The position numbers were made by a program, and so were the translations under genes. A DNA stretch of 64,000 bases from Liopterus haemorrhoidalis (Eukaryota > Arthropoda > Insecta > Coleoptera > Dytiscidae), in contig OZ020611.1 of the NCBI GenBank assembly GCA_963971575.1, forward strand, positions 205,696,743 to 205,760,742. The letters run 5' to 3'. This document shows positions 11,104 through 22,679 of the stretch, piece by piece (position 1 is the stretch's first letter; each line of letters starts with the position of its first letter). The notes beneath the pieces are model-generated. The model searched no databases, was not told the origin of the DNA, and saw nothing but the letters and a program-made list of their open reading frames with translations.

Positions 11104-11850
11104 ATGTAACCTAATGCTCAATCAGCGTTTGTAAGTGTTTCATTGCGCAGTTGTCTGTAGATGACCAGGGGAATTTTGATGAAATTTGCACATATTGTAT
11201 TTTTACATTGATTTACATATGATCCCTTCTAGTTAAGCACTAGAGGGTTAATTGTTTTGCGGGTCAATTAAAAGAACCTCTTGGGCTGTAGTTTGGCTAT
11301 GCCTCGTCTATATGGCTTGTAGACTAACGCTATTTATTATTTCAAATTGTGTAGAAATGGATATTTAATTCCCATGACGGCCCCGAGAATTCTGTGATAG
11401 TAAATCACTTGAAATCGGTATTTTTCATTACGACAAACTAACGTAGAAGGACGTATATTTACGTCCTTCGTATATTTACGAGTCGGAAACAATCACATGG
11501 TGATGTGTAAGGATATTGGATCTACTGGGATTTAACTCAATTGTATCGTCTGACAATATTAGTTTCCACTAAAGGTATAATTCTCGGAGTATAAGGGTTA
11601 ATGAGTAGACGCACCAAGGCAATTTTTTGAAGCTGAAGTTTATTTCGTTGATGAAGCGATCGCAGACCGGAAAGTTATAATTTTCAGATTATCCACCTCG
11701 TGTTATCTATAGTTCATTTTAATGACACAGCACTATCATCACCGGCATTTAAAAATGGCGGTTGCAGGACAACAAGTATTTTGATGCTTATGGGATTCTT
11801 TATTAAAACATAGAAATAAACCTTCCACGGTTTAGCTTTACATTATCTAT
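11104..11850. other. Spacer with one short perfect hairpin
   Basis: No gene is seen. GAAGGACGTA at 11446 and its exact complement TACGTCCTTC ending at 11469 form a 10-bp stem with loop TATT. The hairpin may belong to a small unrecognised repeat, since AGGGTTAAT occurs on both sides (about 11245 and 11597). Confidence 0.45.
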
Positions 11851-11852
11851 AA

Positions 11853-13393
11853 CATAATACACCAACGTGTGTCCCTGCATCCCTGGGTGCGTGCTATGAC
11901 GTCAAAACGAGAAGCGAGATTTCGAAATGTAACGAAATATTCCGAAGCTTACCGAAGTGTCATCAGAAAAACATTTTGGTATTTTTCAGCTGCTGGTATT
12001 TAATTTATCTGAATGTAATAAAATAACATATAGAAATGTCTAGGGTTTCGTAGGCATAAACAAGAAACTCTAGATACTCCTTTATGCTTTGACTGATATG
12101 AACAATATTGTTACGTTATGTTACGTTCGTCTTTTATAATAATTGTATATATTTTTTGTAAAAAGTGTGCTATGCTTTTTGCTAAGCAACAGAATATTAA
12201 TAGATGTAAAATAATTAATATTGATTTGACGTGTAAAAATAATATCGAAATAAATTACAAAACCTTTCATCAAACTCCAAGAAGAATTATTTATTGAGTT
12301 TAAAATAAGAGCTCAATAGTGGGAATATTGTTTGCAGAACATCATCAAAAAGAAAGCATTCACACAAATTTAAGTAGGCGTGTGAAATGCACGATTTCTA
12401 GAATAAAATAAAGAATTATTCCAAGTCAAAACGAAAATCAAATATTTTTGCAGCACTCAACAAATATTTTGCAGATTTATCCTCTAAGAAACTGCGGATA
12501 AAATTACATATAGATATGTCTAGGGATCGTAGACATAAACAAGAAACTATAGACACTCCTATATTCCTTGACTGATATGAACAATATTTTGCAGATTTAT
12601 TCTCTAAGAAACTGCGGATAAAATTACATATAGAAATGTCTAGGGATTCGTAGACATAAACAAGAAACTCTAGACACTCCTATATTCCTTGACTGATATG
12701 AACAATATTTTGCAGATTTATTCCCTAAAATTCTACAAATATAATTACATATAGAAATGTCTAGGGTTTCGTAGACATAATCAAAAAACTCTAGACTCTC
12801 CTATATGCTTTGACCGATACGAACAATATTTTGCAGAATTATTATCTAAGAATCTACGAATATAATTACATATAGAAATGTCTAAAGTTTTGTAGACATA
12901 AACAAGAAACTCTAGATACTTCTATATGCTTTGACCGATATGAATAATATTTTGCAGATTTATTCTCTAAGAAACTGAGAATAAAATTATATATAGACAT
13001 TTCTAGGGTTTCGTGGGCATAAACAAGAAACTCTAGACAATCAAATATCCTTTGACTGATATGAACAATATTTTGCAGATTTATTCTCTAAAAATCTACG
13101 AATATAATTAAATATAAAAATGTCTAGGGTTTTGTAGGCATAAACAAGAAACTCTAGATACTCCTATATGCTTTGACCGATATGCACAATATTTTGCAGA
13201 TTTATTCTCTAAGAATCTACGAATATAATATATAATATAATACGCCAACGTATGTCCCTGGCTGGCTGGGAGCGTTCATGCCTGTCGTCCAATGAGGTAG
13301 TATAATTATATGACGTCAATGCTGTCGTCTAATACAAATTTGAAGCGAGATTCCGAAATGTAGCGAAATATTCCGAAGCTTACCAAAGTGTGT
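11853..13393. repeat. 121-bp tandem satellite bounded by direct repeats
   Basis: The marker TAGAAATGTCTAGGG recurs at 12511, 12631, 12752, 12873, 12994 and 13115 (120-121 bp apart), covering about 12430-13240. A separated monomer lies at about 12000-12120. Each unit carries TAGACATAAACAAGAAACTC and GATATGAACAATATTTTGCAG. The region is bounded by direct repeats: CCAACGTGTGTCCCTG with GAAATATTCCGAAGCTTACC at 11863-11960, and CCAACGTATGTCCCTG with GAAATATTCCGAAGCTTACC at 13246-13385. This layout resembles non-autonomous elements whose core is a minisatellite. Another monomer occurs inverted at 25.75 kb. Confidence 0.88.
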
Positions 13394-13628
13394 AGTAACA
13401 TATAACGCGCCATGTTTTTGTTTGAAAGAAACCGGAAACTCGAGGAAATGAATTAGGTAATGTGAAAATTAATCGCAACACAAGTTTCAAAAAATACACG
13501 AAAGGATTTTTAAATACTATTTCTTTTCTAGTACAGAGTTTTAAGGAAAAAATAACTACTGACACTGCTAGAAATTTTTCTTAGCTACCTATCAGATATT
13601 CATATTATATATTAGTTCCTACAACTCC

Positions 13629-13829
13629 TCAAGAGGAGCAAAGGGCCTCAATAAAGCATCTCCATCTGGTGCGGTTCTGGGCTAAGATCTTGATTTCGCC
13701 CCACGACTTTCCCATGTCTCGCAATTCTTTCTCCACTGTGCGCCTCCATGTGTTCTTCGGTCGTCCGATCCTCCTTTTTCCTTGCAGATTCCAGTGAAGG
13801 GCCTGTCTGGTTATGTTGTCTGAGTCTCA
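13629..13829 (-). pseudogene. RTE-type endonuclease-reverse transcriptase, C-terminal tail
   Basis: Read on the minus strand in the frame ending at TGA (13629-13631), the sequence gives NITRQALHWN, GKRRIGRPKNTWRRTVEKEL, then MGKSWGEIK, AQNRTRWRCFIEALCSS and stop. This is the characteristic end of RTE/BovB-like LINE polyproteins (GRPxNTWRR, WGEI/A, AQDRxxWRxFxxALCS). Only the last ~65 codons remain. The other frame at 13648-13830 is a shadow of this. Confidence 0.82.
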
Positions 13830-13839
13830 CCGATATTCA

Positions 13840-14690
13840 TATTATTTTACCCAATTTTTCCAAATCGAGAACTAGAATAAGCTTTTTCAAACATTAACTT
13901 TTCCTAGAAATGCATTTCTTGCGATTGATATTCATAGTATATTGTATAATACTATTTGTTGTCAACACTGTTGGCAAAGAGCTATTCTAGTATTTTATTA
14001 TTGTTTTCGTTATTTAAAATACAGATTTATGGACCTCAATAGTAAACAATATGCACTCAGGTTGGATCTCAGTTAAACGAGCATTTAGTAATCAGATAAT
14101 TTGTATGGATGCTACGTAGTAAAGGGATTCCGGGTAGTACTCTATTTATAGAACAAGAAGACAACCACTAGTTGTAGTCAATGTAAATATCTGTTTTGTT
14201 TATTTATTTATTTTCACTTGTTAATGCGATGCTTTTATTCGGAATTAAACTAATTGGGGTAATACCATTAATACTAAAAGCATGTTGCGTTAACTTATTA
14301 CAAAATGTACCAACACCTGTCCTCTTGTTTAATTGAAATAAATTTAAACTCATGTTAAAGAAAATACAGATTAGAGAGATTAGCAAGAAGTGTTACGATG
14401 TAGATTTAAAGAGATTTGTCCCTCACCTTATTTCTCGGGTGGGATGATCTAAAAATAAGAACTCTCAGAAAAACACATTAAGTAACGCGAATTAAATAGT
14501 ATTTTTAAATTTTTAGTAAGATTATTTTTTAAGTTTTAGGATTTTTTTATTAAAAATAAAAGTATAATGCAGAGTTATAGAACATACCATATTACTTTTG
14601 AAGATCGGCATGAAACAATTATCCCGTATTGCTATAATCACATTGTTAAACTACAAAAAAACTAGGGTTCATGTTAACAACCACGTTGTA
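13840..14690. other. Spacer with a short family 1 remnant
   Basis: No gene is recognised. About 14405-14460 (TTGTCCCTCACCTTATTTCT, GATCTAAAAATA) matches an internal block of family 1 copy A (about 8025-8068), so a fragment of that family lies here. A 60-codon minus-strand ORF at 14204-14386 has no motif. Confidence 0.5.
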
Positions 14691-14914
14691 AACAGTCAAC
14701 GGACAGTGGCGCAGGGATTTATGATTTCGTGTTACTGTTACTGATAAATCTGCGTTCATATCAGTATGATAGTCAGCACTTGCAGATGCAATATTTTTAG
14801 CGCATAATAATAAACTATCATTTATAAAGCCGTCTTGACATCCAGCATGTAAAATAACAATACGTTTGCCTCTTCAAACGGTGCATCTAATTTGCAGTTT
14901 TCTGAACTATCCAC

Positions 14915-16191
14915 TAGGGATTGTAAATTTACCGACTTTTTCATTTACCGGTAATTCGGTAAATGAAAATTAAATTACCGGTTTACCGGTAATTTACCGT
15001 TTTTTTTTCCTGAAAAATAAAATTAAGGTGATAAAAATATAAGTCATTTTGATTTCCATTTCATATTTTTTATTTCAAAGATATAAAATATAAAAAATAT
15101 AAAACTAAAGTGTTATTCTAAAGCTAAACAAACTATTGAGAAGTGACATTACCGTGGGCGGCGCTGTATTTCAAGGCAATATGGCTGTCTTGTCTAGTAT
15201 TCAGATGTCAATATGCTAACAGCGAACAGGTTAATTTAAGCACAGTATATTTTTATTTTATGAAAATGTATCTATCGTCATTCTAACAAAATCAACACTA
15301 GAACATATGCAATAATTTCAAAAAATACTACAGTCGCGTAGTACAATATTTGACCACCAGACTGCGTATCCGTGCGTGTCAGTCAATAATAACTTTTAGA
15401 AACAGAATTAAAATAATACGGAAAAATAAAAATACAACAAAAATAATATATAGTACCTATTACCTAATACCATTTTATTGATTACCATTTTTTTAAAAAT
15501 AACTTCTCAAGAAACTTAAAATATTTAAAGTCTTATCTCCTAATTTTGATCTAATTTTTATAGAAAATAATCCAGATCCCGAGAATACCCTTTCTGATTC
15601 AACACTTGTTGGACGAATGGTCATTAAATAATCAAATACTATTTGAATATACTTCCCCCTTACTTTTTCTTGGCGGAAGTACTCAAATTCTTTTTTACTA
15701 TTTGTTTCCAATCTTTCGTGTTTTTTGCTTGTGGAACTGACACTTCTTGACATTCTGTGTTTTGTTTGATAAGGTCATAGAGTTTCTGCTTCATTGATAA
15801 TTCGACATTAGGTGTAGAAGTATCGATATTTTCGTTATCTGACTCTGAATTGGAATCCAAATCAGAATCATTAAGTGACTCTGACTACTAGCAACAATAA
15901 TCGAAATCGAGAGTATTTCAACAATGCTTTTGATTATTGTTGCTTTACTGTTTATATTAAAAATGTCATAATTTTCTTGATCCGACAAAATCAAATTAGG
16001 GTCTGTCAAATAGTGTAATATGTCTGGCGGATTCTGTACGATTTACAGCGGCTCTCAAACCCAAAGTAGTTTAATTTAAAATTAATAATTAGGTATATTG
16101 TTACTTACACTTACCTTTTTTACCGGTAAATTTACCGAACGTTTTTTTTGTCAATTTACCGGTTAACCGGTAAACCGGTATACAATCCCTA
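14915..16191. mobile_element. 1.28-kb hAT element with TTTACCGGTAAA subterminal repeats, perfect 8-bp TSD
   Basis: Ends are TAGGGATTGTAAATTTACCG and, inverted, TAGGGATTGTATACCGG. The 8-bp duplication CTATCCAC is perfect (14907-14914 and 16192-16199). Near both ends the palindromic motif TTTACCGGTAAA or parts of it is repeated several times (14935-15000 and 16115-16180). The middle holds a decayed hAT transposase C-terminus on the minus strand. The insertion lies within the DDE transposase pseudogene. Confidence 0.92.
15493..16009 (-). pseudogene. hAT transposase C-terminal remnant (dimerisation domain)
   Basis: The minus-strand reading begins TDPNLILSDQENYDIF and SESDNENIDTSTPNVELSMK, shifts frame near 15880 and again near 15690, and ends with EFEYFRQEKVRGKYIQIVFD, LMTIRPTSVESERVFSGSG and LGDKTLNILSFLRSYF. 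The last part is the hAT C-terminal dimerisation domain (PTSVxSERVFS, then L-x-FL). The DDE core and BED finger are absent, so the copy could not supply transposase. Confidence 0.8.
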
Positions 16192-16792
16192 CTATCCACC
16201 CATCCCTTTTTCACATCGTGAGTGTCATACCATGTTTCGTCGAGGTATACTATTGCACGTTTGTCTTCTCTGAACTTATTTATTTTCAGTAGGTAATAGT
16301 ACCATTGTTTAATTCTAGGAGAATCCATTATTGTTTTTCTGGCGTCAATAGTTTTAAAATGAAAACCTAAACTTTTCACAAAGCGGCAAAACCTAGACAC
16401 ACTATATTTTAAATCAATTCCATCTTCTTCTAATTTCTTATATAATGTATCAATTGATGGTGGTTCTTTTTCCGCATATAATTGATACATTTTACTTTTG
16501 ACTACATCTTGAAAAATTGAATCATATTCTTTATAACTTGCTTTTTGCCTGTTTCAATTTGTACTGCTGACTTTATTTGATAATGCGAAATTTTTGTAAA
16601 ATCACTGGTCATTTTAAGTGCACAAAATTCTCCGAATAACTTCACACAATGCTTGTACACGTTAAATATTAATTTTCTTTCGTTTTCTGTCAACTGTACA
16701 TTTTTAAATTGACTATTTGCATCACTATATTCCGAATTATTTTCTACCACTACGTTTCCTTCACCGTCAATATCTTCGTGAATTCTCCACAT

Positions 16793-17237
16793 AATGTAAA
16801 TTGAAAATTTTAATAATTGAACGTAATAATATTAAATGCAAGTATTGTTAGCTAATGCGAGTCGAATAACAAATGAGCCAATATTTCAAAAATTTTATTT
16901 ATACATACGTTTAAGTACTAACTATAAATAAGTATACTTGTTTTTGTTACTCCTTTAAGCGAGATGCGTAATGTGAAAAACTAAACTCTACGGCTATGTG
17001 TTGACACGCCTAGTTATATCACTTTTATTGTAATTTTATGAGTTCCCTAACTTTTATTATTTTATTGCGCTCTTCAAAACTAATATGGTACGGACTTTAA
17101 TACTTGAGCGAACAAAGCCTGGAGTATATTAAAACCCTTAAAACTCAAAACCAGTACAAAAGCTGTTGTTTGGACAACGGGCACAACAATCTTATGGCTG
17201 GCATCCACATTATTACAGCAAGCCATGTAATGCATTG
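16793..17237. other. Spacer, no gene seen
   Basis: AT-rich sequence upstream of the transposase pseudogene. It may include that element's terminal region, but I could not pair an end. Confidence 0.4.
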
Positions 17238-18333
17238 TTTTTACCGACCGCCAACATATATAAGGGAGGTATTGTGATCATACCAATTTTGACGTTTCGA
17301 GATTTCGATGAATCTCCACGAATTGAGGTCCCTACATAACGTTTTGACTATTTTTAGCATGATGTCCGTCTGTCCGTCTGTCCGTCTGTCCGTCTGTCCG
17401 TCTGTCCGTCTGTCCGTCTGTCCGTCTGTCCGTCTGTCCGTCTGTCCGTCTGTCCGTCTGTCCGTCTGTCCGTCTGTCCGTCTGTCCGTCTGTCCGTCTG
17501 TCCGTCTGTCCGTCTGTCCGTCTGTCCGTCTGTCCGTCTGTCCGTCTGTCCGTCTGTCCGTCTGTCCGTCTGTCCGTCTGTCCGTCTGTCCGTCTGTCCG
17601 TCTGTCCGTCTGTCCGTCTGTCCGTCTGTCCGTCTGTCCGTCTGTCCGTCTGTCCGTCTGTCCGTCTGTCCGTCTGTCCGTCTGTCCGTCTGTCCGTCTG
17701 TCCGTCTGTCCGTCTGTCCGTCTGTCCGTCTGTCCGTATGTCCGTATGTCCGTCTGTCGGTCTGTCGGTCTGTCCGTCTGTCCGTCTGTCCGTCTATCCG
17801 TCTGTCCGTCTGTCCGTCTGTCCGTATGTCCGTCTGTCCGTCTGTCTGTCCGCCTGTCCATCTGTCTGTGTACACGTGCAGAGCAAATTCGGCTCAAAGG
17901 ATTTTTATGAAACTTCATATTTAAGCTTTTGCCATCAATGGCACGAGTTCATCAACTTTTGGTAAAAATCGGTTGACTAAAAATGGGAGTTTACTCGTGT
18001 CGATTTTAAGATTTTTGCGAATATTTCACAATAGAAAAATTTCTCGAAAAAATTTATTTAAAAAAAGTTGCTATAAAAGCAATAACTAATAACTTTTATT
18101 TGAGACGGTTTTTGATAAAACGAAAAATTTCGAATAATTTCTGTAAAATTTTTCGAAATTTTTTCCTAGTCTCAATTTTTTCATATTTATATGTAACGTT
18201 TCCATGGTCATGATAAAAAATATCTCTGATAGAAAATATTAGGTCAAGTTATTTCTACTCTGCTGCTAGAATGTAATTTATATAAGTACTTTATGATGGC
18301 GGTCGGTCCTGTGGTGGCCACAGCTGATTTTTT
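17238..18333 (+). mobile_element. dispersed family 2 element, copy 1, with (CCGTCTGT)n array
   Basis: This copy aligns end to end with the one at 62617-63717, from TTTTTACCGACCGCCAACAT to GTGGCCACAGCTGATTTTTT. Near the ends, ACCGACCGCCAACAT and ATGATGGCGGTCGGT form a short imperfect inverted repeat. After ~125 bp comes an octamer array, then the conserved segment GTGCAGAGCAAATTCGGCT, AAAAATCGGTTGACTA and GTGTCGATTTTAAGATTTTT. No protein-coding sequence; the long ORFs here, on both strands, are translations of the array. The class is unknown. Confidence 0.8.
17363..17870 (+). repeat. (CCGTCTGT)n octamer array, about 63 units
   Basis: Nearly perfect through 17735, then with point variants (CCGTATGT, CGGTCTGT, CCGTCTAT) toward the right edge. 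Decay at one edge is what replication slippage in the centre would leave. Confidence 0.97.
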
Positions 18334-20160
18334 ATATTATTGTTTCATTTTGTTTATGTAGTCATGTAGTGTAAATAAAATATATTTGACAGATTTGTTG
18401 TACTGGCAATTATTAAGTTTTTTATACAGTATTTACTGGGTCGTGGTACCCATATTCGTGCTTTTAAGCATCTATTAAAAGGTCCCAGCACCTTATGTGT
18501 TAACCAGTCTTCGGGATACATCTAATAATTATTAAATATTAGAATATTATAGATATTAAAAAGTGACAGCACCATATTTAATCTACGGTCTTCGGGTTTA
18601 TTTTAAAAAGGACCTAGTATCTCAACAGTTCTTCGTTCTTCCCTTCAGCCGCAATAAAAGATGCGTATTAACTAAATCTCTCTGCAGCATCTAATTCTGG
18701 TCCTTTTAGAAGCGCCGAACAGTCATCACGTTTTCACGTGCTAGTTATTGCCAGACAAACATCACAGATTATAAAAACAAAGAAGATAGCGGTCTCCCAC
18801 GTTACGGCTTTGGACAGCGATAGTTGCGACATTCGTGGTTGTAATGTGAATTAGGATTAGGTAGTATGCAACCCGCAGTACACTCCAATATATTTTTATA
18901 TTTTAAATAACTATGAATCGCGCCATCATTAATTTTCTACCAAAATTAAAAATTTTAGTAGAAAATTTAAGATCGCGTCGATACGAAAATTATGATTAAT
19001 TTGTTTACAATTTTGCTGATTAATAAAAATAAAAAGAAATAAGAAAATATTTATTTTTTATTTTTATATTTATTTCCCATTTTCCATTTATAGTATTATT
19101 TTTTACAGTCCACTATTTAACAATGTAATAAATGTAATATATGTAAAACATGTAATACTAATAGCTTCCATATTTGAACTTTCATTTCCAAATATAATCT
19201 TGGTCCATTTATTAAACCTTGTCAGATCTTGTTTTGGATTGGGAAAATAATGTCTCCAGGTTCCTATTAAAACACGTACCTTAATATAAATTATACAATA
19301 CACTAATCCGGATTGGGAGTGGTGATAACTTAATGATACTTTTTTTTTTATTTTTAATTATTTAAATAAAGATGAGGTGATAAGGACAAATACAAATTTC
19401 CATGCCATGACCAGGATTCGCAAACAGTTCTGGAAAATTTTAGTATTATCATTCGCTTATTTAGGTAGACTTTGATCATGAAATTATTTTTTGAAATTTC
19501 AAACATCATGCTTTTGAGAAAAAAGGCGTGGTTCGGTAGCCTTATACGTATAGTACACAGAGAAAACAAAATTTATTGAGCAATATTTAACGTGGAATTA
19601 GATTTAATGAAAACTATGTTAAATTATAGTGTTATTTCAAATAAAGTGAATTTTATAATTTAGTTCGATGTAAATTTTCCTCATAATTTAATTTCTTTAT
19701 AATATAAAGTATATAAATTTGCTTTTAAACTACTATTACAACTATTATTCATAGATTCTAATTTAAAAACATATTTCTTTCACAAATATTTAATAATACT
19801 TTTATCATTTCTGTTGATCTGCAAATTCAACATGAAGAAAACGAAGTATGTATTTTGCTCTATCGTAGAAATTGGTTATCACTGTCGTACTTAGCGGGTT
19901 ATTTTTTATTAGACAGTTACAAAAATTATACCGGTAGTTATCGGTTGCACGGACTGCGTACGAAAATATGTACATACGACACTTTCACTGAAGGATTTCA
20001 ACCTTACTATAGGGCAGTCGGTGCATCAGTGCAGTTGCGTCACTAGAAACGTCACATGTTTTTGTGACGTCATGTTTAGTACGTCTACATAGCATCCATT
20101 TACCGAATGTAATATTCGTACGCTGTACCTTGTATCGTAATTATATGAAAATATAAGAAT
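18334..20160. other. AT-rich spacer, no gene seen
   Basis: Several 60-70 codon ORFs exist, but none has a motif. A loosely repeated segment (AGCACC...CTTCGGG) occurs at about 18487-18515 and 18567-18597. No transposon end is clear. Confidence 0.4.
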
Positions 20161-21240
20161 ACCCAGCAAACATTGAACTAACGGCCGAATGCCGGTAAAC
20201 TGCTTTTACGCTGGTACATTGCTGGCACCAAAAGTAAGTGCAACGCCAGTATTAATAATGTACTTCACATTTGTATTTCGCACTCCGCCTATACGAAGTA
20301 CTTTACCAGCATTTTATAAGCACTCCTTATTTGTATTAATCCAAGATTATTTCTAGCGGGCCAGTGCTTATGTTCATAACTTTTTTTGAATGTAATAATT
20401 TGAAAAGTCTGATCGTTCTTAGTCATAAAACACCCTAACGGCGTGGCCTTCGAGGCTCGGTACAAGTGATATTCTGTGAGTACGAGTTGGGACGTGTTGG
20501 TGAACAGTTTTTAAAGATGAGTATTTGAATAGTTATTGATTGTGAGCATTATACAGTTTTTTATTGTGATTTGTGTGTGTTTTGTTAGATTTAAGGACGT
20601 AGTTTACACAAACTTCTTCATATTAAATTGTTTAATATTTAGTTTAGTTCAATCATAGTTTTTTTCATGTAATAAAATTTTCAATTATTAATAAATCTGA
20701 TACAAGATTATAAATATGTCATTTAAAAAATATAATTTGTCATATTTCATTTTGAATAGTGACATCTTAAATATTTTGTAAATATAATACTAACCTAAAA
20801 TAATACAAACTTAATCCAAAACTGTAAAACTTTTTTTACAATATAACCAAGTTTCTAAAAGTCAGTAATACACTATAAAAATCACCAAAATAACCAGATC
20901 TAGTTTGTTCTTACAAAAGTGAACAGCTTATAGCATTAATGCTTATAAAATTTGTTTATTGAATTTATTTTAACAAGTATGATTTCTTTAGGTTGGCACT
21001 CTTCAAGTCAGGGGGAAAAGATGTGGTAGATAATACAAGACGAATATTGGCGAAAATTATTAGTCACCCCTTATCTTTAGGATGAAATTGGTTTGACCGA
21101 AATGGCAGTAAACCATTTTCTTAAAATTCTTCATTAAATTAATAAATTAAATAAACTAATTCCTGTTATTCCTGAAATTATATTTATTTAATATTTATAA
21201 ATAAATCAATAAATTATAACTGTTAATTCAATTTACAATC

Positions 21241-21406
21241 GGCCAGTTTTACCATCGTTGAATAAATTTATTTAACAACTTAAGTTAACAATATCGCATC
21301 ATTCTATTGACAGCAATGTTAATTTCTTCATTAATAGTTTAAAACCGATGCGATATTGTCAACTTTACTTGTTAAATAAATTTATTCAACGATGGTGAAA
21401 ATGGCC
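21241..21406. repeat. 60-bp-arm inverted repeat (hairpin MITE-like)
   Basis: The left arm 21241-21300 (GGCCAGTTTTACCATCGTTG and onward) pairs with the right arm 21347-21406, with about five mismatches in 60 and a 46-bp loop. Arms of this length suggest a foldback MITE nested in the larger element. Confidence 0.85.
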
Positions 21407-21545
21407 AAATGAGTATTTATTTTGCACCTAACCATTAATTTATTTTAATACTGGGTAAGTACACATATATTACATTTGAAACACTAGAGAGTGGGTATAA
21501 TATAAGCACTAGTCTGTCAGAAATAAATCTTGCAACTAATGCGAT

Positions 21546-21860
21546 TATTTTGCACTTTACCGTTGCTGGGCCAGCAACTGATACATCAATGGGCCAGCTA
21601 ACGGCCACGGGGACACCGGGGCACTGGCCCAGTGCAAAATGCCAGCACTGGACCAATGCGAAATGCCAGCACTGGCCCAGTGCGAAATGCCAGCACTGGC
21701 CCATTACTTTCAATGCACTTTACCTTTGCTGGGCCAGCAACTGATACATCAATGGACCAGCTAAGGGCCACGGGACACCGGGGTACTGGCCCAGTACGAA
21801 ATGCCAGCACTGGCCCATTACTTTCAATGCCGGCGAGTATGTGCTTTACCAGTACTGGTC
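21546..21860 (+). repeat. Nested tandem duplication of GCCAGCACTGG-rich sequence
   Basis: A segment starting GCTGGGCCAGCAACTGATAC occurs at about 21565 and again at about 21728. Inside the first copy a 24-bp unit, AAATGCCAGCACTGGCCCAG plus four bases, is repeated about three times (21637-21705). The ORFs on both strands here are repeat translations. Confidence 0.85.
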
Positions 21861-21882
21861 CGGATAAAAATGTTTGCTGGGT

Positions 21883-22679
21883 AAGAACAGAATATAAACA
21901 AATAAACTATTGTAATAGGCTAAGTAGTCCTAAAAAGGGCTGATGTGATCCAAAAATATGATCAAAGAAAAGAAAATAGAAATATGCTGAATTTAACCTA
22001 AAAAGCTATGCACTACACACAATATGAAATGGAAATCTATAAGAAAATATATAACTCAACACAAAACTGCTAGATAAACAACAAACTAAATAAAAAAGGT
22101 TTTAAGAAATTACTATAAGTTAGATATGTGAACACAAGTATCAAAACACATCAGAGCGTATTATAAAATGTCAAATGTAAACATCGTTTTATTTAGCACT
22201 ACCAATACAAATGTCCCTATATTAAATAAACACTTTTAAAATTTGTAAATCTTCAAAATGACTATCAAACACAAACTAAATATGACTTCAAAAGATATGT
22301 TATAGTAAAATAAAAGATTGAAGAGCAATATTAGCCTTATAATTCACATGCAAAAAAAAAAAAAAAAATCGACTTAGTTGTTTTTCCGCCACTAATTTTG
22401 TCATTAAGTTATGACGCAAAATGACCAACTGCGTTGTTTAAACGACTGACCTATAGTAACTTTTAGAAAGGACGATATTCTTCGAGAACAAATTTGTCGT
22501 ATAATAGTTTCGGTCCGCACGGGATGTCAGTTTTCTGCGTAAAGCTAGGGCCACAATAGTGAGCCTATCCTGTAATGTATTGCGTAAGGTAATCATCATC
22601 ATCATTGACTCTACAGCTCATGTTGAGCCTTAGCTTTCCGTAAGGTAATGCTCGCTTGAAATTTACGTGTCGCTAACGT
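21883..22679. other. AT-rich spacer, no gene seen
   Basis: No supported ORF. A 17-base A run lies at about 22352-22368. Confidence 0.4.

Larger units (their letters stand above)
14700..16792 (-). pseudogene. Tc1/IS630-type DDE transposase gene, frameshifted and split by a hAT element
   Basis: The minus-strand gene starts at 16792 (MWRIHEDIDGEG). The frame shifts once near 16545, after ETGKK. It then reads MYQLYAEKEPPSIDTLYKKL, YSVSRFCRFVKSLGF (a helix-turn-helix-like region) and IVYLDETWYDTHDVKKGWVD, whose LDETW holds the first catalytic Asp. At WVDS the gene is cut by the hAT at 14915-16191. Beyond it the frame resumes: SSENCKLDAPFEE, a one-base shift, RIVILHAGCQDGFINDSLLL and ASADYHTDMNA, then homology stops. 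The order LDETW, HAG-x2-GF and DYHxxMN is that of DDE_3-type transposases. The part with the second Asp and final Glu/Asp is not visible, so the gene was already truncated or badly decayed. Confidence 0.85.
20161..21882. mobile_element. Unclassified 1.7-kb element with ACCCAGCAAACATT terminal inverted repeats
   Basis: The left end ACCCAGCAAACATTGAAC and the right end AATGTTTGCTGGGT (ending 21882) are inverted copies over 14 bp. The flanks share AAGAA, but a target duplication is not certain. Subterminal parts contain many GCCAGTRCTGG-like palindromes. Two small internal structures are listed separately. No transposase is found. The superfamily cannot be set from the sequence. Confidence 0.65.

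Noticed and set aside
17241..17965. ORFs of 75-225 codons over the octamer array
   Set aside because: Same reason: repeat translation, with no start context or non-repeat domain.
21550..21943. ORFs with repeated GPVRNASTGP-like residues as a repeat protein
   Set aside because: Direct translation of a 24-bp tandem DNA repeat, open on both strands.
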